This document shows positions 16,358 through 26,210 of a DNA stretch of 64,000 nucleotides, piece by piece. The notes beneath the pieces are model-generated. The model was not told where the DNA came from. It saw nothing but the letters and a program-made list of their open reading frames with translations, and searched no databases. Where the stretch lies: the NCBI RefSeq assembly GCF_024397915.1, contig NZ_CP073347.1, positions 1,302,001-1,366,000 on the forward strand. Reading direction: 5' to 3'. The position numbers and the translations under genes were made by a program. Source of the stretch: Marinobacterium rhizophilum (GTDB lineage Bacteria; Pseudomonadota; Gammaproteobacteria; Pseudomonadales; Balneatricaceae). The number at the start of each line of letters is the position of its first letter. The first letter of the stretch is position 1.

Positions 16358-17350
16358 TCAGGGCCTAATGCGCACCAGCCGGTCGAGGCCGGACTCCGGC
16401 AGCCAGACTTCGCCCGGGCGACCGAGAATCTGGCGGACATTGGCACCGGGGGCACTGCCAGGATAAGCGGTAAAGCGTTCGCTTTGCGGATCGAAGCTCA
16501 GCACCGCGTTGGCGGCAAAATCACTGACCCAGACAATATCCCGGTCATCCACGTAAACGGCGTAGGCCTGGGGCCTGTCGCCTGGCAGTTTCCAGCCCGC
16601 CCAGCTGCTGTCATTGGGATTAAACCGGCTAAGGTAGCCCGAGTTCCATTCACTGACCCAGATCTGGCCAACAGTGTCGGACCAGACCCGGCGCGCGCCC
16701 TGCCCCTTGCGTGGCGGTTCGATTACCCGTGCCTCGGCATTGCTGCGATCAATGCGGGCGATATGACTGCCGGCCAGCGAGGCGTAATAGACCGCACCAC
16801 CGGGTGTGGCCGCAATGCCGTAGGGGCCGCGCCCCCGGGGGGCATCATATACCTGCATGGCACCGCTGGCGGGATCCAGCCGACCATAGATACCGTTCTG
16901 TCCGGTAAACCAGAGCATGCCATCAACATCAAAAGCCGCGGTGTTGAGGTTGGTCCGCGGCCGATTCGCCGGTAGCGGGAAAAGCCTCACGGCGCCGGTC
17001 GCAGGGTCATAGCGCACGATGGCGTTCTGGCCACCGTCGGTGATCCAGGCCGCGCCGTCGGGCCCCTGGATCACGCCATGGGGGGCCGATCCCGGCCCCA
17101 GCGCGACCTCAAGCACCTCGCCCGACTCGGGCTCCAGCACACCGAGCACACCCCGGCGCTGGCCGGTATACCAGACCTTGCCATCCGGTGCCGGTGCCAC
17201 ATCGTGGGGCCTTGAGCCTTGCGGCGGTTGATAGACCCGCGTATCCGCCGACGCCGGTACAGCAACCAGCTGTCCCGCTATCGCCAGCGCAGCACCAGCC
17301 AATACCAGCCCCCGCAGCCAGGCATACGTACAACACTTCGCGCCATTCAT
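16358..17350 (-). CDS. Secreted beta-propeller protein, virginiamycin B lyase (Vgb)-like
   Basis: 330 residues with a Sec signal peptide (residues 1-35, ending VPASA). At least six propeller blades carry recurring motifs such as PHDVAPAPDGKVWYTGQ, PHGVIQGPDGAAWITDGG and PYGIAATPGGAVYYA. The fold matches streptogramin-lyase/SMP-30-like propellers. Nothing shows that it cleaves streptogramins; most homologues are of unknown function. It lies 70 bp upstream of the second GntR gene in the same direction and may be co-transcribed with it. Confidence 0.75.
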   Translation of the reverse strand: MNGAKCCTYAWLRGLVLAGAALAIAGQLVAVPASADTRVYQPPQGSRPHDVAPAPDGKVWYTGQRRGVLGVLEPESGEVLEVALGPGSAPHGVIQGPDGAAWITDGGQNAIVRYDPATGAVRLFPLPANRPRTNLNTAAFDVDGMLWFTGQNGIYGRLDPASGAMQVYDAPRGRGPYGIAATPGGAVYYASLAGSHIARIDRSNAEARVIEPPRKGQGARRVWSDTVGQIWVSEWNSGYLSRFNPNDSSWAGWKLPGDRPQAYAVYVDDRDIVWVSDFAANAVLSFDPQSERFTAYPGSAPGANVRQILGRPGEVWLPESGLDRLVRIRP

Positions 17351-17388
17351 GATGACCTCCCGTTATTTGTCTGCCGCCACGGTGCCTC

Positions 17389-17856
17389 TCAGCCTTCGCG
17401 CTCGAACATCGCTTTTGCTCGCTCGGCAATTTGCGCCTCACTCAGGTCTTCGATGTGCGTCGACAGAAACCACACATGGCCGTAGGGGTCTTTCAGGCTA
17501 CCCAGCCGGTCCCCGTAGAACTGGTCCTTCACCGGGCTCAGTTCGGTGGCACCGGCCGCAATGGCCTGGGCAAAGCGCGCATCCACATCTTCCACATACA
17601 GGTGAACGCCAAAGGAGGATCCGCCCAGGGTCGCCGGGCTGTGGAAGTGGGATTCGCCACACTCGTCCGACAGCATGATGGGACTGTCGCCGATAAGGAT
17701 TTCCGCGTGGCCGACACCGCCGTCCGGCATATCCAGTCGAAAGCGCTCGGTGGCACCAAACGCCTTTTTGTAAAACTCGATCGCATCGCTGGCGCCCTTG
17801 ATCGCCAGGTAGGGTGTTGCCGTGTGGAAGCCCTCGGGTATCGCCTTTACGCTCAT
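17389..17856 (-). CDS. VOC (glyoxalase/bleomycin-resistance) family protein, PhnB-like
   Basis: 155 residues from the ATG at 17856 (AGGAG upstream). The VOC fold is shown by TPYLAIKGASDAIEFYKKAFGA, the acidic and His residues of VGHAEILIGDS, and LKDPYGHVWFLSTHIED. PhnB-annotated VOC proteins have no proven role in phosphonate use. It may be the first gene of a three-gene run with the propeller protein and GntR copy 2. Confidence 0.85.
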   Translation of the reverse strand: MSVKAIPEGFHTATPYLAIKGASDAIEFYKKAFGATERFRLDMPDGGVGHAEILIGDSPIMLSDECGESHFHSPATLGGSSFGVHLYVEDVDARFAQAIAAGATELSPVKDQFYGDRLGSLKDPYGHVWFLSTHIEDLSEAQIAERAKAMFEREG

Positions 17857-18036
17857 GGTCTGTACTCCTGTGAAAGTTGGGCTTACCAAAGCGTAGACAG
17901 ATTCAGAACAGTGGGCGGGCCTCCCACGGATTTTTCATATAAACGCTGGAGGCCTGTGCATCCCTGGTGACGAATACTCGCACAATCGCCACAATACTGT
18001 ATATTTAACCAGTATTTATTATCAGAGCATGCCGTC

Positions 18037-19095
18037 ATGACCAAACCGCTGCAGGGGCGCGGTGCCCTGTCCAACCCCGCCAACCGATTCGCGCCGACCC
18101 GCAGTGATATCGACCCTGTGGAAGATGGCGACATGCCCGCCCGCATCGCCACGGTGCAGATCGACGAGCGTCCCAAATCGATTATCAGCCGCAACCAGTC
18201 TCCCGATGTGCCCTTCGAGCAGTCGATCAACCCCTATCGCGGTTGCGAGCACGGCTGTATCTATTGTTTTGCAAGGCCGAACCATGCTTACTGGGATCTT
18301 TCCCCCGGGATCGACTTTGAAACGCACATCATCGTCAAGCAAGGCGCGGCAGAACAGCTGGAGCGCGAATTGCGGGCGAAAAACTACCGCTGCCGGCCCA
18401 TTACCCTGGGGGCCAACACCGACCCCTACCAGCCCATCGAGCAGCAAAGGCGCATCACCCGCGAGTTGCTTGAAGTACTGGCGCGCTTTCGCCACCCGTT
18501 CTCAATCATTACCAAGGGTGCTCTGATCAGCCGCGATCTGGATATCCTTGGCGCCATGGCCGAACAGCAACTCTGCTCCGTCATGATTAGCATGACCACC
18601 CTGGACCCACAGCTTAAGCGCACGCTGGAACCCCGTGCCGCCGGGCCCCGGACTCGCCTGGATGCCATTCGCCAGCTGAGCGACGCCGGTGTGCCGGTGG
18701 GGGTACTGCTGGCCCCACTGATTCCGATGATCAATGACCGCGAACTGGAGGCCATGCTCGAGGCCAGTGCCGCCGCTGGCGCCCGTTCTGCGGGCTTTGT
18801 CTTTATTCGCCTGCCGCGGGAGGTCGAAGGCCTGTTCCGGGAGTGGCTCGACTGCCACTATCCCGAGCGCGCCGGGCATGTCATGAGCCTGATCGCACAA
18901 AGCAGAAACGGCGCCGCCTACGACTGCCGCTTTGGCAGCCGCATGCGCGGTGAAGGCCTGTTCGCCGAAATGATCGCCCAGCGCTTTCGCCTGGCAACGA
19001 ACAAGTTCGGCCTGCGGGCAGATCGCAGGTCTCCCCTGCGTACGGACCTGTTTTGTGTACCGCCCCGGGCCGGGGATCAGTTGCCACTGCTGTAA
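18037..19095 (+). CDS. PA0069-family radical SAM protein
   Basis: 352 residues. The radical SAM cluster motif is in NPYRGCEHGCIYCFARP (CxxxCxxC), with later segments TLGANTDPYQPIE and FSIITKGALISRDLD as in spore-photoproduct-lyase-like/Rv2578c-type proteins. The C-terminal part is basic. The function of this widespread group is not settled. It is divergent from the VOC gene, with 180 bp between. Confidence 0.88.
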   Translation: MTKPLQGRGALSNPANRFAPTRSDIDPVEDGDMPARIATVQIDERPKSIISRNQSPDVPFEQSINPYRGCEHGCIYCFARPNHAYWDLSPGIDFETHIIVKQGAAEQLERELRAKNYRCRPITLGANTDPYQPIEQQRRITRELLEVLARFRHPFSIITKGALISRDLDILGAMAEQQLCSVMISMTTLDPQLKRTLEPRAAGPRTRLDAIRQLSDAGVPVGVLLAPLIPMINDRELEAMLEASAAAGARSAGFVFIRLPREVEGLFREWLDCHYPERAGHVMSLIAQSRNGAAYDCRFGSRMRGEGLFAEMIAQRFRLATNKFGLRADRRSPLRTDLFCVPPRAGDQLPLL

Positions 19096-19199
19096 GGCGT
19101 GCCTGCCGATGGCCACAGCGCCTATAGTGAAGGCAATCGGAAACCTGAGTGCACGAACCGCCGCTGCAACAGGCCCCGGATTCTCCAGAAGGAGCAATC

Positions 19200-21566
19200 A
19201 TGCCGCACAACACTGGTCCAAAAAAATCCGGCGATGCCGGCCCCGGTGCCCAGACTCCAGAGGACAATGCACGCAAGACCGTCACGTCCCTGAAAAAACT
19301 GAATGCCCTGCACCAGATTATCGAGCAAACGAGCCAGGCCAGCTCGCTGGAATCGGCCCTGCAGAGCATCGTCACCGGCGTCCGCAGCACCCTGCACACC
19401 GATGCCTGCTCGGTGTATCTGAGCGACCAGGCCCACAGCCACTACGTGCTCATGGCCAGCGAAGGCCTGAATCCGCAAAGCGTGGGGAAACTGCACCTCA
19501 AACAGAGCGCAGGCCTGGTCGGCTGGGTGGCACAGCGCCGGGCACCGGTGAATGTAAGCAACGCACCGGCCCACCCACGCTACTGTCACATCAGGAATTC
19601 TGGCGAAGAGGCCTACCACGGTTTTCTCGGGGTGCCCATTATCCATCGTCAGGAACTGCTGGGCGTACTGGTCGCACAGCAGGTGGCACAGAGCCGTTTC
19701 AAAAAGTCCGAACAGGTGTTTCTCTCGACCCTGGCCACGCAGCTGGCCGGCACCCTTGCCCTGTCTCTCAGCCAGGCGGCAACCCGCGATACGGCCCCGC
19801 CCGAGCGCCCGAGCCAGTACGAAGGCGGTGCCGGGGCACCGGGGATTGCCATGGGTACCGGCGTGCTGGTGTTTTCACCGCTGGACCTGGACCAGGTACC
19901 GGACCGGATCCTGGAGGACAGCGAGGCCGAGATCGCCGCGCTGCAGGCGGCTGTGGATGCTGTGGCGGCGGACTTCGAGCTGCTGGCCGAGCGGCTTGAA
20001 CCGGGCTTGAGCGCCGAAGACCGGGCCCTGTTCCGCGCCTATGCGCTGATTGCCCGCAGCCACGAACTGTTCGAGGCCACGGTCAGCCGCATTCGCAACG
20101 GCAACTGGGCCCCCGGGGCGCTGCGCGACAGCATTCTGGAGCACGTACAGCTGTTCGAAAGCATGGATGACCCTTACCTGCGCGAACGTGCCCACGATAT
20201 CCGCGACATCGGCCGGCGCCTGCTGGCCCGGCTGCTGCCAGGCGACACCCCCGCCGAAACCGATTACCCGCTGCACACCATACTTGTCGGCGACAACCTG
20301 AGCCCGGTGGATCTCACTGCCGTGCCGGCCGAGCGCCTGGCCGGCGTTATCTCCGGGCACGGCTCCAGCCTGTCCCACCTGGCGATCCTGGCCCGCTCAA
20401 TGGAGGTGCCGGCCGTGATGGGCATCGCCGCCGATGTAGCGCTCAGCGACCTTGATGGCCGCAACCTGATCGTGGATGGCTACCAGGGCCGCATCTACCT
20501 GGACCCCGGCGAGTCCCTGCAAAAGGATTTCAGGCGCGTGCAGCGCCAGGAACTGAAGCTGACACAGGATTTGCAGAACCTGCGCGACCTGCCCGCCGAA
20601 ACACCGGATGGCATCCGCCTGCCCCTCTATACCAACGCCGGCCTGCTGTCGGACCTGAGCCACTCCCTGGCCCGCGGCTCAGAGGGTATCGGGCTCTACC
20701 GCACCGAGTTTCCCTTTATGGTGCGCGACAGCTTTCCCACTGAAGATGAACAGTACCTGCTCTACCGCCAGGTTCTGGAGGCATTTCACCCCCGCCCCGT
20801 AACCCTGCGTACCCTGGATATCGGCGGCGACAAGGCACTGACCTACTTCCCGGTACAGGAAGCCAACCCCTACCTGGGCTGGCGTGGCATTCGCATCTCG
20901 CTGGATAACCCTGACATTTTCCTGACCCAGATTCGCGCCATGCTCAAGGCCAACGCCGGGCTTGGCAACCTGCGCCTGCTGCTGCCCATGATCAGCCGGG
21001 TGGAGGATCTGGACGAGGCCATCGTGCTGATCAACCGCGCCTGCCATGAGTTGCAGGATATGCAGGAAAATATAGTACTGCCCCCGCTGGGCGTCATGAT
21101 CGAGGTGCCGGCGGCGGTCTACCAGGCCGAGGAACTGGCCCGCCGGGTGGAGTTCCTCTGTGTCGGCACCAACGATCTGACCCAGTACCTGCTCGCGGTG
21201 GATCGCAACAACGAGCGTGTGGCGCGCTGGTTCGATGCCCTGCACCCGGCGGTCATCCGGGCGCTGATTCAGGTCACAGATGCTGCCAGACTGCATGGCA
21301 AGCCGGTCTGTGTCTGTGGCGAGGCGGCGGGGGATCCCGCCGTGGCGCTGTTGCTGCTGGGGCTCGGTGTCGAGAGCCTGAGCCTGAGTGCGGGGGACCT
21401 GCCTCGCATCAAGTGGGTGATTCGCTCGTTCAGTCGCCAGAAGGGCAAGGAACTGCTGAGCCTGGCACTGAACCATGAGCAGGCTACCAGCATAAGGGCC
21501 ATGCTGCTGCAGGCCCTCGCCGATGCCGGCCTGGGCGCGCTGGTGCATCCGGGGAATTCGGATTGA
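19200..21566 (+). CDS. ptsP: Phosphoenolpyruvate-protein phosphotransferase PtsP (EI-Ntr) with GAF domain
   Basis: 788 residues from the ATG at 19200 (AGAAGGAG upstream); an in-frame GTG at 19149 has no such site. Order: a short N-terminal extension, a GAF domain (about residues 40-190), the EI N-terminal helical domain, the phospho-His domain (SLSHLAILARSMEVPAVMG), and a PEP-binding TIM barrel (RTEFPFM; LDIGGDKAL; CVGTNDLTQY; catalytic Cys in VCVCGE). It starts the nitrogen-PTS phosphorelay. The rppH gene that often adjoins ptsP is not present here. Confidence 0.85.
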   Translation: MPHNTGPKKSGDAGPGAQTPEDNARKTVTSLKKLNALHQIIEQTSQASSLESALQSIVTGVRSTLHTDACSVYLSDQAHSHYVLMASEGLNPQSVGKLHLKQSAGLVGWVAQRRAPVNVSNAPAHPRYCHIRNSGEEAYHGFLGVPIIHRQELLGVLVAQQVAQSRFKKSEQVFLSTLATQLAGTLALSLSQAATRDTAPPERPSQYEGGAGAPGIAMGTGVLVFSPLDLDQVPDRILEDSEAEIAALQAAVDAVAADFELLAERLEPGLSAEDRALFRAYALIARSHELFEATVSRIRNGNWAPGALRDSILEHVQLFESMDDPYLRERAHDIRDIGRRLLARLLPGDTPAETDYPLHTILVGDNLSPVDLTAVPAERLAGVISGHGSSLSHLAILARSMEVPAVMGIAADVALSDLDGRNLIVDGYQGRIYLDPGESLQKDFRRVQRQELKLTQDLQNLRDLPAETPDGIRLPLYTNAGLLSDLSHSLARGSEGIGLYRTEFPFMVRDSFPTEDEQYLLYRQVLEAFHPRPVTLRTLDIGGDKALTYFPVQEANPYLGWRGIRISLDNPDIFLTQIRAMLKANAGLGNLRLLLPMISRVEDLDEAIVLINRACHELQDMQENIVLPPLGVMIEVPAAVYQAEELARRVEFLCVGTNDLTQYLLAVDRNNERVARWFDALHPAVIRALIQVTDAARLHGKPVCVCGEAAGDPAVALLLLGLGVESLSLSAGDLPRIKWVIRSFSRQKGKELLSLALNHEQATSIRAMLLQALADAGLGALVHPGNSD

Positions 21567-21590
21567 GCCCCGCGTTACTGTCGTACAGGC

Positions 21591-21872
21591 TCAAGAACTG
21601 GCCGGCAATGATTCCAGCCTTCCGTTGGCGGTGAAGAACGCTGTAAAAGGGTGGCCAGCGGGTGTTGAGAAGAATCCGCCTGCATAGTGCTCAAGGAACT
21701 GATAAAACAGCGAAAACTTCTCGGCCTGTGACGTTATGTCCAGTTCACCTTTGCAGTGTTGTCGGTGCATTTTTACGGTCGTGATGGAAATCCCCATTTT
21801 ATCCACCGCCGACTGGTTCGAGTGGCCGCGCAGCAACAGGCGAATCAGCGCCGACTCCCGTTCAGTCAGCAC
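21591..21872 (-). pseudogene. LuxR-type regulator remnant (HTH domain only, frameshifted)
   Basis: The frame from GTG 21872 encodes the end of a LuxR/GerE DNA-binding domain (LTERESALIRLLLRGHSN; ISITTVKMHRQHCKGEL). The N-terminal receptor domain is absent. Another minus-strand frame just upstream (about 21875-21940) reads DMSDQLKNAFDNLVLRC and stops right where the HTH frame begins, as expected after a 1-bp frameshift. This points to gene decay. Alternatively it is a short stand-alone HTH protein, which is less likely. Confidence 0.6.
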
Positions 21873-22010
21873 CGAAGTACCAAATTATCGAAGGCATTCT
21901 TGAGCTGGTCGCTCATATCCGGTGACAGAGTGTCCTGGGCCTTCGTGCTCTGGCATAGCCCCTTAGGAAAGCTTCACCGCGCTTTGCCGGGGGAACGCGC
22001 GATGAACCGC

Positions 22011-22044
22011 AAAAAGCGGGCCGGTAATTAACCGGGCCCGCTTT
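22011..22044 (-). terminator. Rho-independent terminator after nhaC
   Basis: On the minus strand AAAGCGGGCCCGG pairs with CCGGCCCGCTTT (one bulged base) and is followed by TTTTT. It lies 29 bp downstream of the nhaC stop. Confidence 0.85.
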
Positions 22045-22072
22045 GCGTAGCACCTTTCAGGCTTTCAACACA

Positions 22073-23602
22073 TCAAGCCCTGGCCGGTGTTTCTCGCTGT
22101 GCCGTTGACGCTGGGGCCGGCGCCAAACGCCCCTCTCCATCAGCGTCGTGCAGGATAATTTCGGACGCATCACTCCAGCGCTGGCGCTCGGCGTTCGTGG
22201 CCCTGGGCGTAAACCAGCCCAGGTAGCCGTAAGCGATGCCCAGCAAGGGCGACAGCCAGCAGGCAAACGCCAGCGGGATATAGAGCAGGTTTTCGATCTG
22301 GCCATCACTGATACCCAAGCCCAGCGCCGTGATCACGAAAGCACCACCGGCATTCCAGGGCACCAGCGGAGACACCAGGGTGCCGCCTTCTTCCACCGCC
22401 CGGGACAGGTTCAGAGTCGAATAGCCCTTGCCCCGGTACGCCGGCGCAAACATCCGCCCCGGCAGCGCGATGGACAGGTAGGGGTCGCCCGCCACCAGGT
22501 TGGTCGCCACCGCCGTGCCGGTTGCCGCCGCCTGCAGGCTGCCAAAGCGCCGGGTTCGACGCAAAATGTTGGTAATGATGACTTCCAGACAGCGGGTTTT
22601 CTCCAGCGCACCGCCAAAGCCCAGCGCAATCATCACCAGGGTAATGACCCAGGTCATGGACTGGATACCGCCGCGGTTCAGCAGACTGTCGATCTCGCTG
22701 ACCCCGGTTTCGAGCTTGTAGCCGCTTTGCATAAAGCTGAAGACATCATGCAGACTCTGCCCCTGCATCACCATCGCGAGCGCGGCCCCCACCAGCGCTC
22801 CAGCAAACAGTGACGGCAGGGCCGGCATCTTCAGTACGGCCAGGCCAATGACCAGAATGGCCGGGATCAACAGCACCCAGGACAGCTCAAAGTTCTGCGC
22901 CAGGGTGGTGGTAATCAGCTCGATCTTGCTGAAATCCACCGTCTCGCTGGCGATCACGTTAAAGCCCACCACCAGGTAGATCACGAAGGCGATCAGCATC
23001 GCCGGCACCGTGGTGGGCAGCATGTTGCGGATATGATCGAACAGGTTAACCCCGGTCACGGCCGGCGCCAGATTGGTGGTATCGGACAGCGGCGACACCT
23101 TGTCGCCGAAGAAGGCGCCGGATACCACCGCGCCTGCGGTCCAGTACATCGGAATTTCAAAACCGGCACCAATCCCCATCAGCGCAAGCCCCACGGTTCC
23201 AGTGGTCCCCCAGGACGTACCCAGGGACACCGACACCACCGCACAGAGCAGCATGCCGGCGGCCAGGAAGATCTCCGGCGTCAGTGCCTGCAGGCCGTAG
23301 TAAATCAGCAGCGGCACGGTGCCACTGGCGATCCAGACACCCACGATCATGCCAACGGTCATCAGAATGGCGATAGACGGCAACCCCACCCGCACCACGT
23401 GCAGAATGCCCTCTTCCATTTCCTGCCAGCGATAGCCCTGCATCCAGCCGATGGATGCCGTGATCGCCAGCCCGATGGCCAGGGGGATGTGGGGCGTAAA
23501 ATCGCCGAAGTAAAACAGCTGCACGCCCAGCACCAGCAGCGTGAGAACGATGGGTAACAACGCAAGCACAAGGCCTGGTCGAGGTTTATTGTTATCGGTC
23601 AT
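22073..23602 (-). CDS. nhaC: NhaC-family Na+/H+ antiporter
   Basis: 509 residues and about eleven transmembrane segments. Conserved NhaC stretches include SLGTSWGTTGTVGLALMGIG, GAFFGDKVSPLSDTTNLAP and LVSPLVPWNAGGA. It exchanges cytoplasmic Na+ (or a metabolite such as malate in related MleN proteins) for protons. The membrane domain ends near residue 465, and a short soluble tail follows. Confidence 0.88.
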   Translation of the reverse strand: MTDNNKPRPGLVLALLPIVLTLLVLGVQLFYFGDFTPHIPLAIGLAITASIGWMQGYRWQEMEEGILHVVRVGLPSIAILMTVGMIVGVWIASGTVPLLIYYGLQALTPEIFLAAGMLLCAVVSVSLGTSWGTTGTVGLALMGIGAGFEIPMYWTAGAVVSGAFFGDKVSPLSDTTNLAPAVTGVNLFDHIRNMLPTTVPAMLIAFVIYLVVGFNVIASETVDFSKIELITTTLAQNFELSWVLLIPAILVIGLAVLKMPALPSLFAGALVGAALAMVMQGQSLHDVFSFMQSGYKLETGVSEIDSLLNRGGIQSMTWVITLVMIALGFGGALEKTRCLEVIITNILRRTRRFGSLQAAATGTAVATNLVAGDPYLSIALPGRMFAPAYRGKGYSTLNLSRAVEEGGTLVSPLVPWNAGGAFVITALGLGISDGQIENLLYIPLAFACWLSPLLGIAYGYLGWFTPRATNAERQRWSDASEIILHDADGEGRLAPAPASTAQRETPARA

Positions 23603-23889
23603 TCACCTTTCCTCTCAGTGTAAGGCCAGGAGCCAGGGCGACAGCAGCGTGCCCCCTCTCCCACAGCGCCCTGCATCTCGCAGGACTGAAAGACAGGCTA
23701 ACAAGCGGTTGTAAATGCCATACGGGATGAATGTTCGAAGTTGTAAATCAGAAATCAACGGGCTGTTTACATTTATAAACATGCAGCGCCCCTGTGCACG
23801 TATCAGTCCACAGAGACAGAATGCACAGAGACATAAGGCACAGCGACAGGGCGCTTTTTTAGATCAGCCAAGGGCTGGCGCGACGAAAT
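23603..23889. other. Intergenic region upstream of nhaC: inverted repeat and 15-bp tandem repeat
   Basis: No gene is seen. TGTTTA (23764-23769) and TAAACA (23776-23781) form an inverted repeat with a 6-bp spacer, a candidate operator. At 23808-23852 three imperfect 15-bp units (CACAGAGACA core) follow one another. GCGCCCCTGT (23786-23795) can pair with ACAGGGCGC (23846-23854), after which T6 follows on the plus strand, but no plus-strand gene is present. Confidence 0.45.
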
Positions 23890-26112
23890 TCACAGCTCGG
23901 AAAACCGGTCGACCTCAACCGCCCGGGCAATCGCCTCATCGGCCTGTTGCAGCGCTGTGGCTTCGTCCGGGGTAATCAACGCCTGTTGCAGGGCGTCCTC
24001 GATGGAATCGACATCGACGCGGCGCAGCCGTGCCCGCAGGGGTTCCGTTGCCACCACCTGCTCGAAGGCCTGCTCCACAAGGTCCACGCCCTCCCCCGGA
24101 TTGCCGGCAAAGACGCCCTGGGTAAGGCGATCGCGCACCGGCCCCGGTGTCAGCAGGCGCTCGGCACAGGCCGAGATCAGGGCATCGGATGGGCCCGATG
24201 CCCAGCGCCCGACCGGGAACACGGTCAGGCGCAGCAACCAGGAGAGCGGCCGGGACGGGAAATTATCGATTACTTCGTGCAAAGACTGCTCGATACGCAC
24301 CAGGCCGCGCTGCATGCAGGTATCGAGCAGCACGCGATCGTCCCTGGGGCGACCGTCATCCTCGAAGCGCTTGAGGGCACAACTGAGCAGAAACAGCTCA
24401 CCCAGCACATCGCCGAGCCGGCCGGACAGCATTTCCCGGCGCTTGAGATCGCCGCCCAAAGACAGCAGGGACACTTCAGTCATCCAGGTCAGGGCCGCCG
24501 AAAAGCGGCTGAGCCTGCGGTAGTGCAGCGACAGTTCGGCGCCATCCAGCGGTGCCGAGGCAAGATACCCCAGGGTCGCCCCGTGAAAGAGGCTTCGCAG
24601 CAGCGTTTTGGCGGCAAACCCAGCGTGGCGCAGCAGCAGCGGGTCAAATGCCGCCACCGCCGCCGCCTCATCGGGCTCCGTTGCCGCCTGCATTTCATCC
24701 AGCAGGTAGGGATGACAGCGCACCGCCCCCTGGCCAAACACGATGAGGCTGCGGGTGAGGATATTGGCGCCCTCCACCGTGATCGCCACCGGAATGGCGC
24801 GGTAGACATTGCCCAGGTAGTTCAGCGGCCCGTCACACACGGCCTTGCCGCCGTGGATATCCATGGCATCGTTGACGATCTCGCGCATGCGTGCGGTGGC
24901 CTGCACCTTGAGAATGGCGGACACCACCGCCGGCACCCTGCCCTGGTCCAGCGCCTGGGTGGTGGCCAGGCGCGCTGCATCAATCAGGTACAGGCTGCTG
25001 GCCATGCGCCCCAGGGCTTCCTGCACACCTTCGAAGTGGCCCACCGGCACACCGAACTGGTATCGCACCCGGGCATAGGCACCGGTGGTGCGTGCCGCCA
25101 GCTTGCCGGCCCCAACACTCAGTGAAGGCAGGGATATGCTGCGCCCGGTGGCCAGCGCACTCATCAGCATCTTCCAGCCCTGGCCGACACAGGCCTGGCC
25201 ACCCAGCACCCAATCCATGGGCATGAACACGTCCCTCCCCTCGTTGGGACCATTGAGAAACGCCTGCAGCGCTGGATAATGCCGCTCGCCAATATGGACA
25301 CCCGGGGTGTCGGTGGGCACCAGCGCCACGGTAATGCCCAGGGATTCGACCTCGCCCAGCAGATGATCGGGATCGTACAGTTTGAAAGCCAGCCCCATCA
25401 GGGTCGCCACCGGCCCCAGGGTGATATAGCGCTTGCCCCAGTTGACCCGCATGCCGAGCACCTGCTCGCCGTTGTGATCGCCGTAGCAGACCACGCCGCT
25501 ATCGGTCATGGCAGCGGCATCGGAGCCCGCCTCGGGGCTGGTGAGGGCAAAACAGGGTATCTCGCGACCATCGGCAAGGCGCGGCAGGTAGTACTGCTGT
25601 TGCGCCTCGGTGCCGTGGTGCAGCAGTAGCTCGCCGGGCCCTAAAGAGTTGGGCACCATGACGGTGACCGCCACGGCGGTACTGCGGGTGGAGATACGCA
25701 TCACCACGGCAGAATGGGCCGAGGCCGAAAAGCCGAGCCCGCCGTACTTTTTGGGGATGATCATGCCGAAAAAGCGCTGCTCGCGCAGAAAAGCCCAGAT
25801 GGCTTCGGGCACCGCACGCTGTTCCACGCTGATATCCCAGTCATCGATCAGGGCGCAGAGCTGTTGCACCGGCCCATCCAGGAAAGCCTGCTCCTCCTCG
25901 CTCAAGCGCGGCGTACCGGCGGACAGTAACTCTGACCAGTCGGGCTTGCCGGACAACAGTTGCGCGTCCCACCAGAGCCCGCCGGCTTCCAGCGCCTCGC
26001 GCTCGGTATCCGATATGGGTGGCAGCAACGCACGGATGCGCCGCAGCACAGGCCCACTGATATAGCGCCGGCGCCATCGTCCGATCAGATTACCTGCGTC
26101 TTTGTCACCCAT
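23890..26112 (-). CDS. FadE-like acyl-CoA dehydrogenase
   Basis: 740 residues with AGGGGACGGG before the ATG at 26112. The acyl-CoA dehydrogenase core is seen in GMIIPKKYGGLGFSASAHS, CFALTSPEAGSDAAAMTDSG (FAD/substrate region), RYQFGVPVGHFEGVQEALG and DIHGGKAVCDGP. A long C-terminal DUF1974-type extension (from about residue 480) marks it as FadE type rather than a short mitochondrial-type enzyme. It oxidises fatty acyl-CoA in beta-oxidation. It lacks the hydrophobic N-terminus of E. coli FadE. Confidence 0.88.
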   Translation of the reverse strand: MGDKDAGNLIGRWRRRYISGPVLRRIRALLPPISDTEREALEAGGLWWDAQLLSGKPDWSELLSAGTPRLSEEEQAFLDGPVQQLCALIDDWDISVEQRAVPEAIWAFLREQRFFGMIIPKKYGGLGFSASAHSAVVMRISTRSTAVAVTVMVPNSLGPGELLLHHGTEAQQQYYLPRLADGREIPCFALTSPEAGSDAAAMTDSGVVCYGDHNGEQVLGMRVNWGKRYITLGPVATLMGLAFKLYDPDHLLGEVESLGITVALVPTDTPGVHIGERHYPALQAFLNGPNEGRDVFMPMDWVLGGQACVGQGWKMLMSALATGRSISLPSLSVGAGKLAARTTGAYARVRYQFGVPVGHFEGVQEALGRMASSLYLIDAARLATTQALDQGRVPAVVSAILKVQATARMREIVNDAMDIHGGKAVCDGPLNYLGNVYRAIPVAITVEGANILTRSLIVFGQGAVRCHPYLLDEMQAATEPDEAAAVAAFDPLLLRHAGFAAKTLLRSLFHGATLGYLASAPLDGAELSLHYRRLSRFSAALTWMTEVSLLSLGGDLKRREMLSGRLGDVLGELFLLSCALKRFEDDGRPRDDRVLLDTCMQRGLVRIEQSLHEVIDNFPSRPLSWLLRLTVFPVGRWASGPSDALISACAERLLTPGPVRDRLTQGVFAGNPGEGVDLVEQAFEQVVATEPLRARLRRVDVDSIEDALQQALITPDEATALQQADEAIARAVEVDRFSEL

Positions 26113-26210
26113 GGCCCGTCCCCTGCGATCGAATGATCAGCAAAGCATAGACGCAATTCACGGCCATCTGGGGCGTTGACGGTATACAGATACCGCATCA
26201 AACCGCAGCC

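Noticed and set aside
16358..17350. Streptogramin (virginiamycin B) resistance gene
   Set aside because: The propeller fold is shared by many non-lyase proteins. It has a signal peptide and a metabolic neighbourhood, so no resistance function is claimed.
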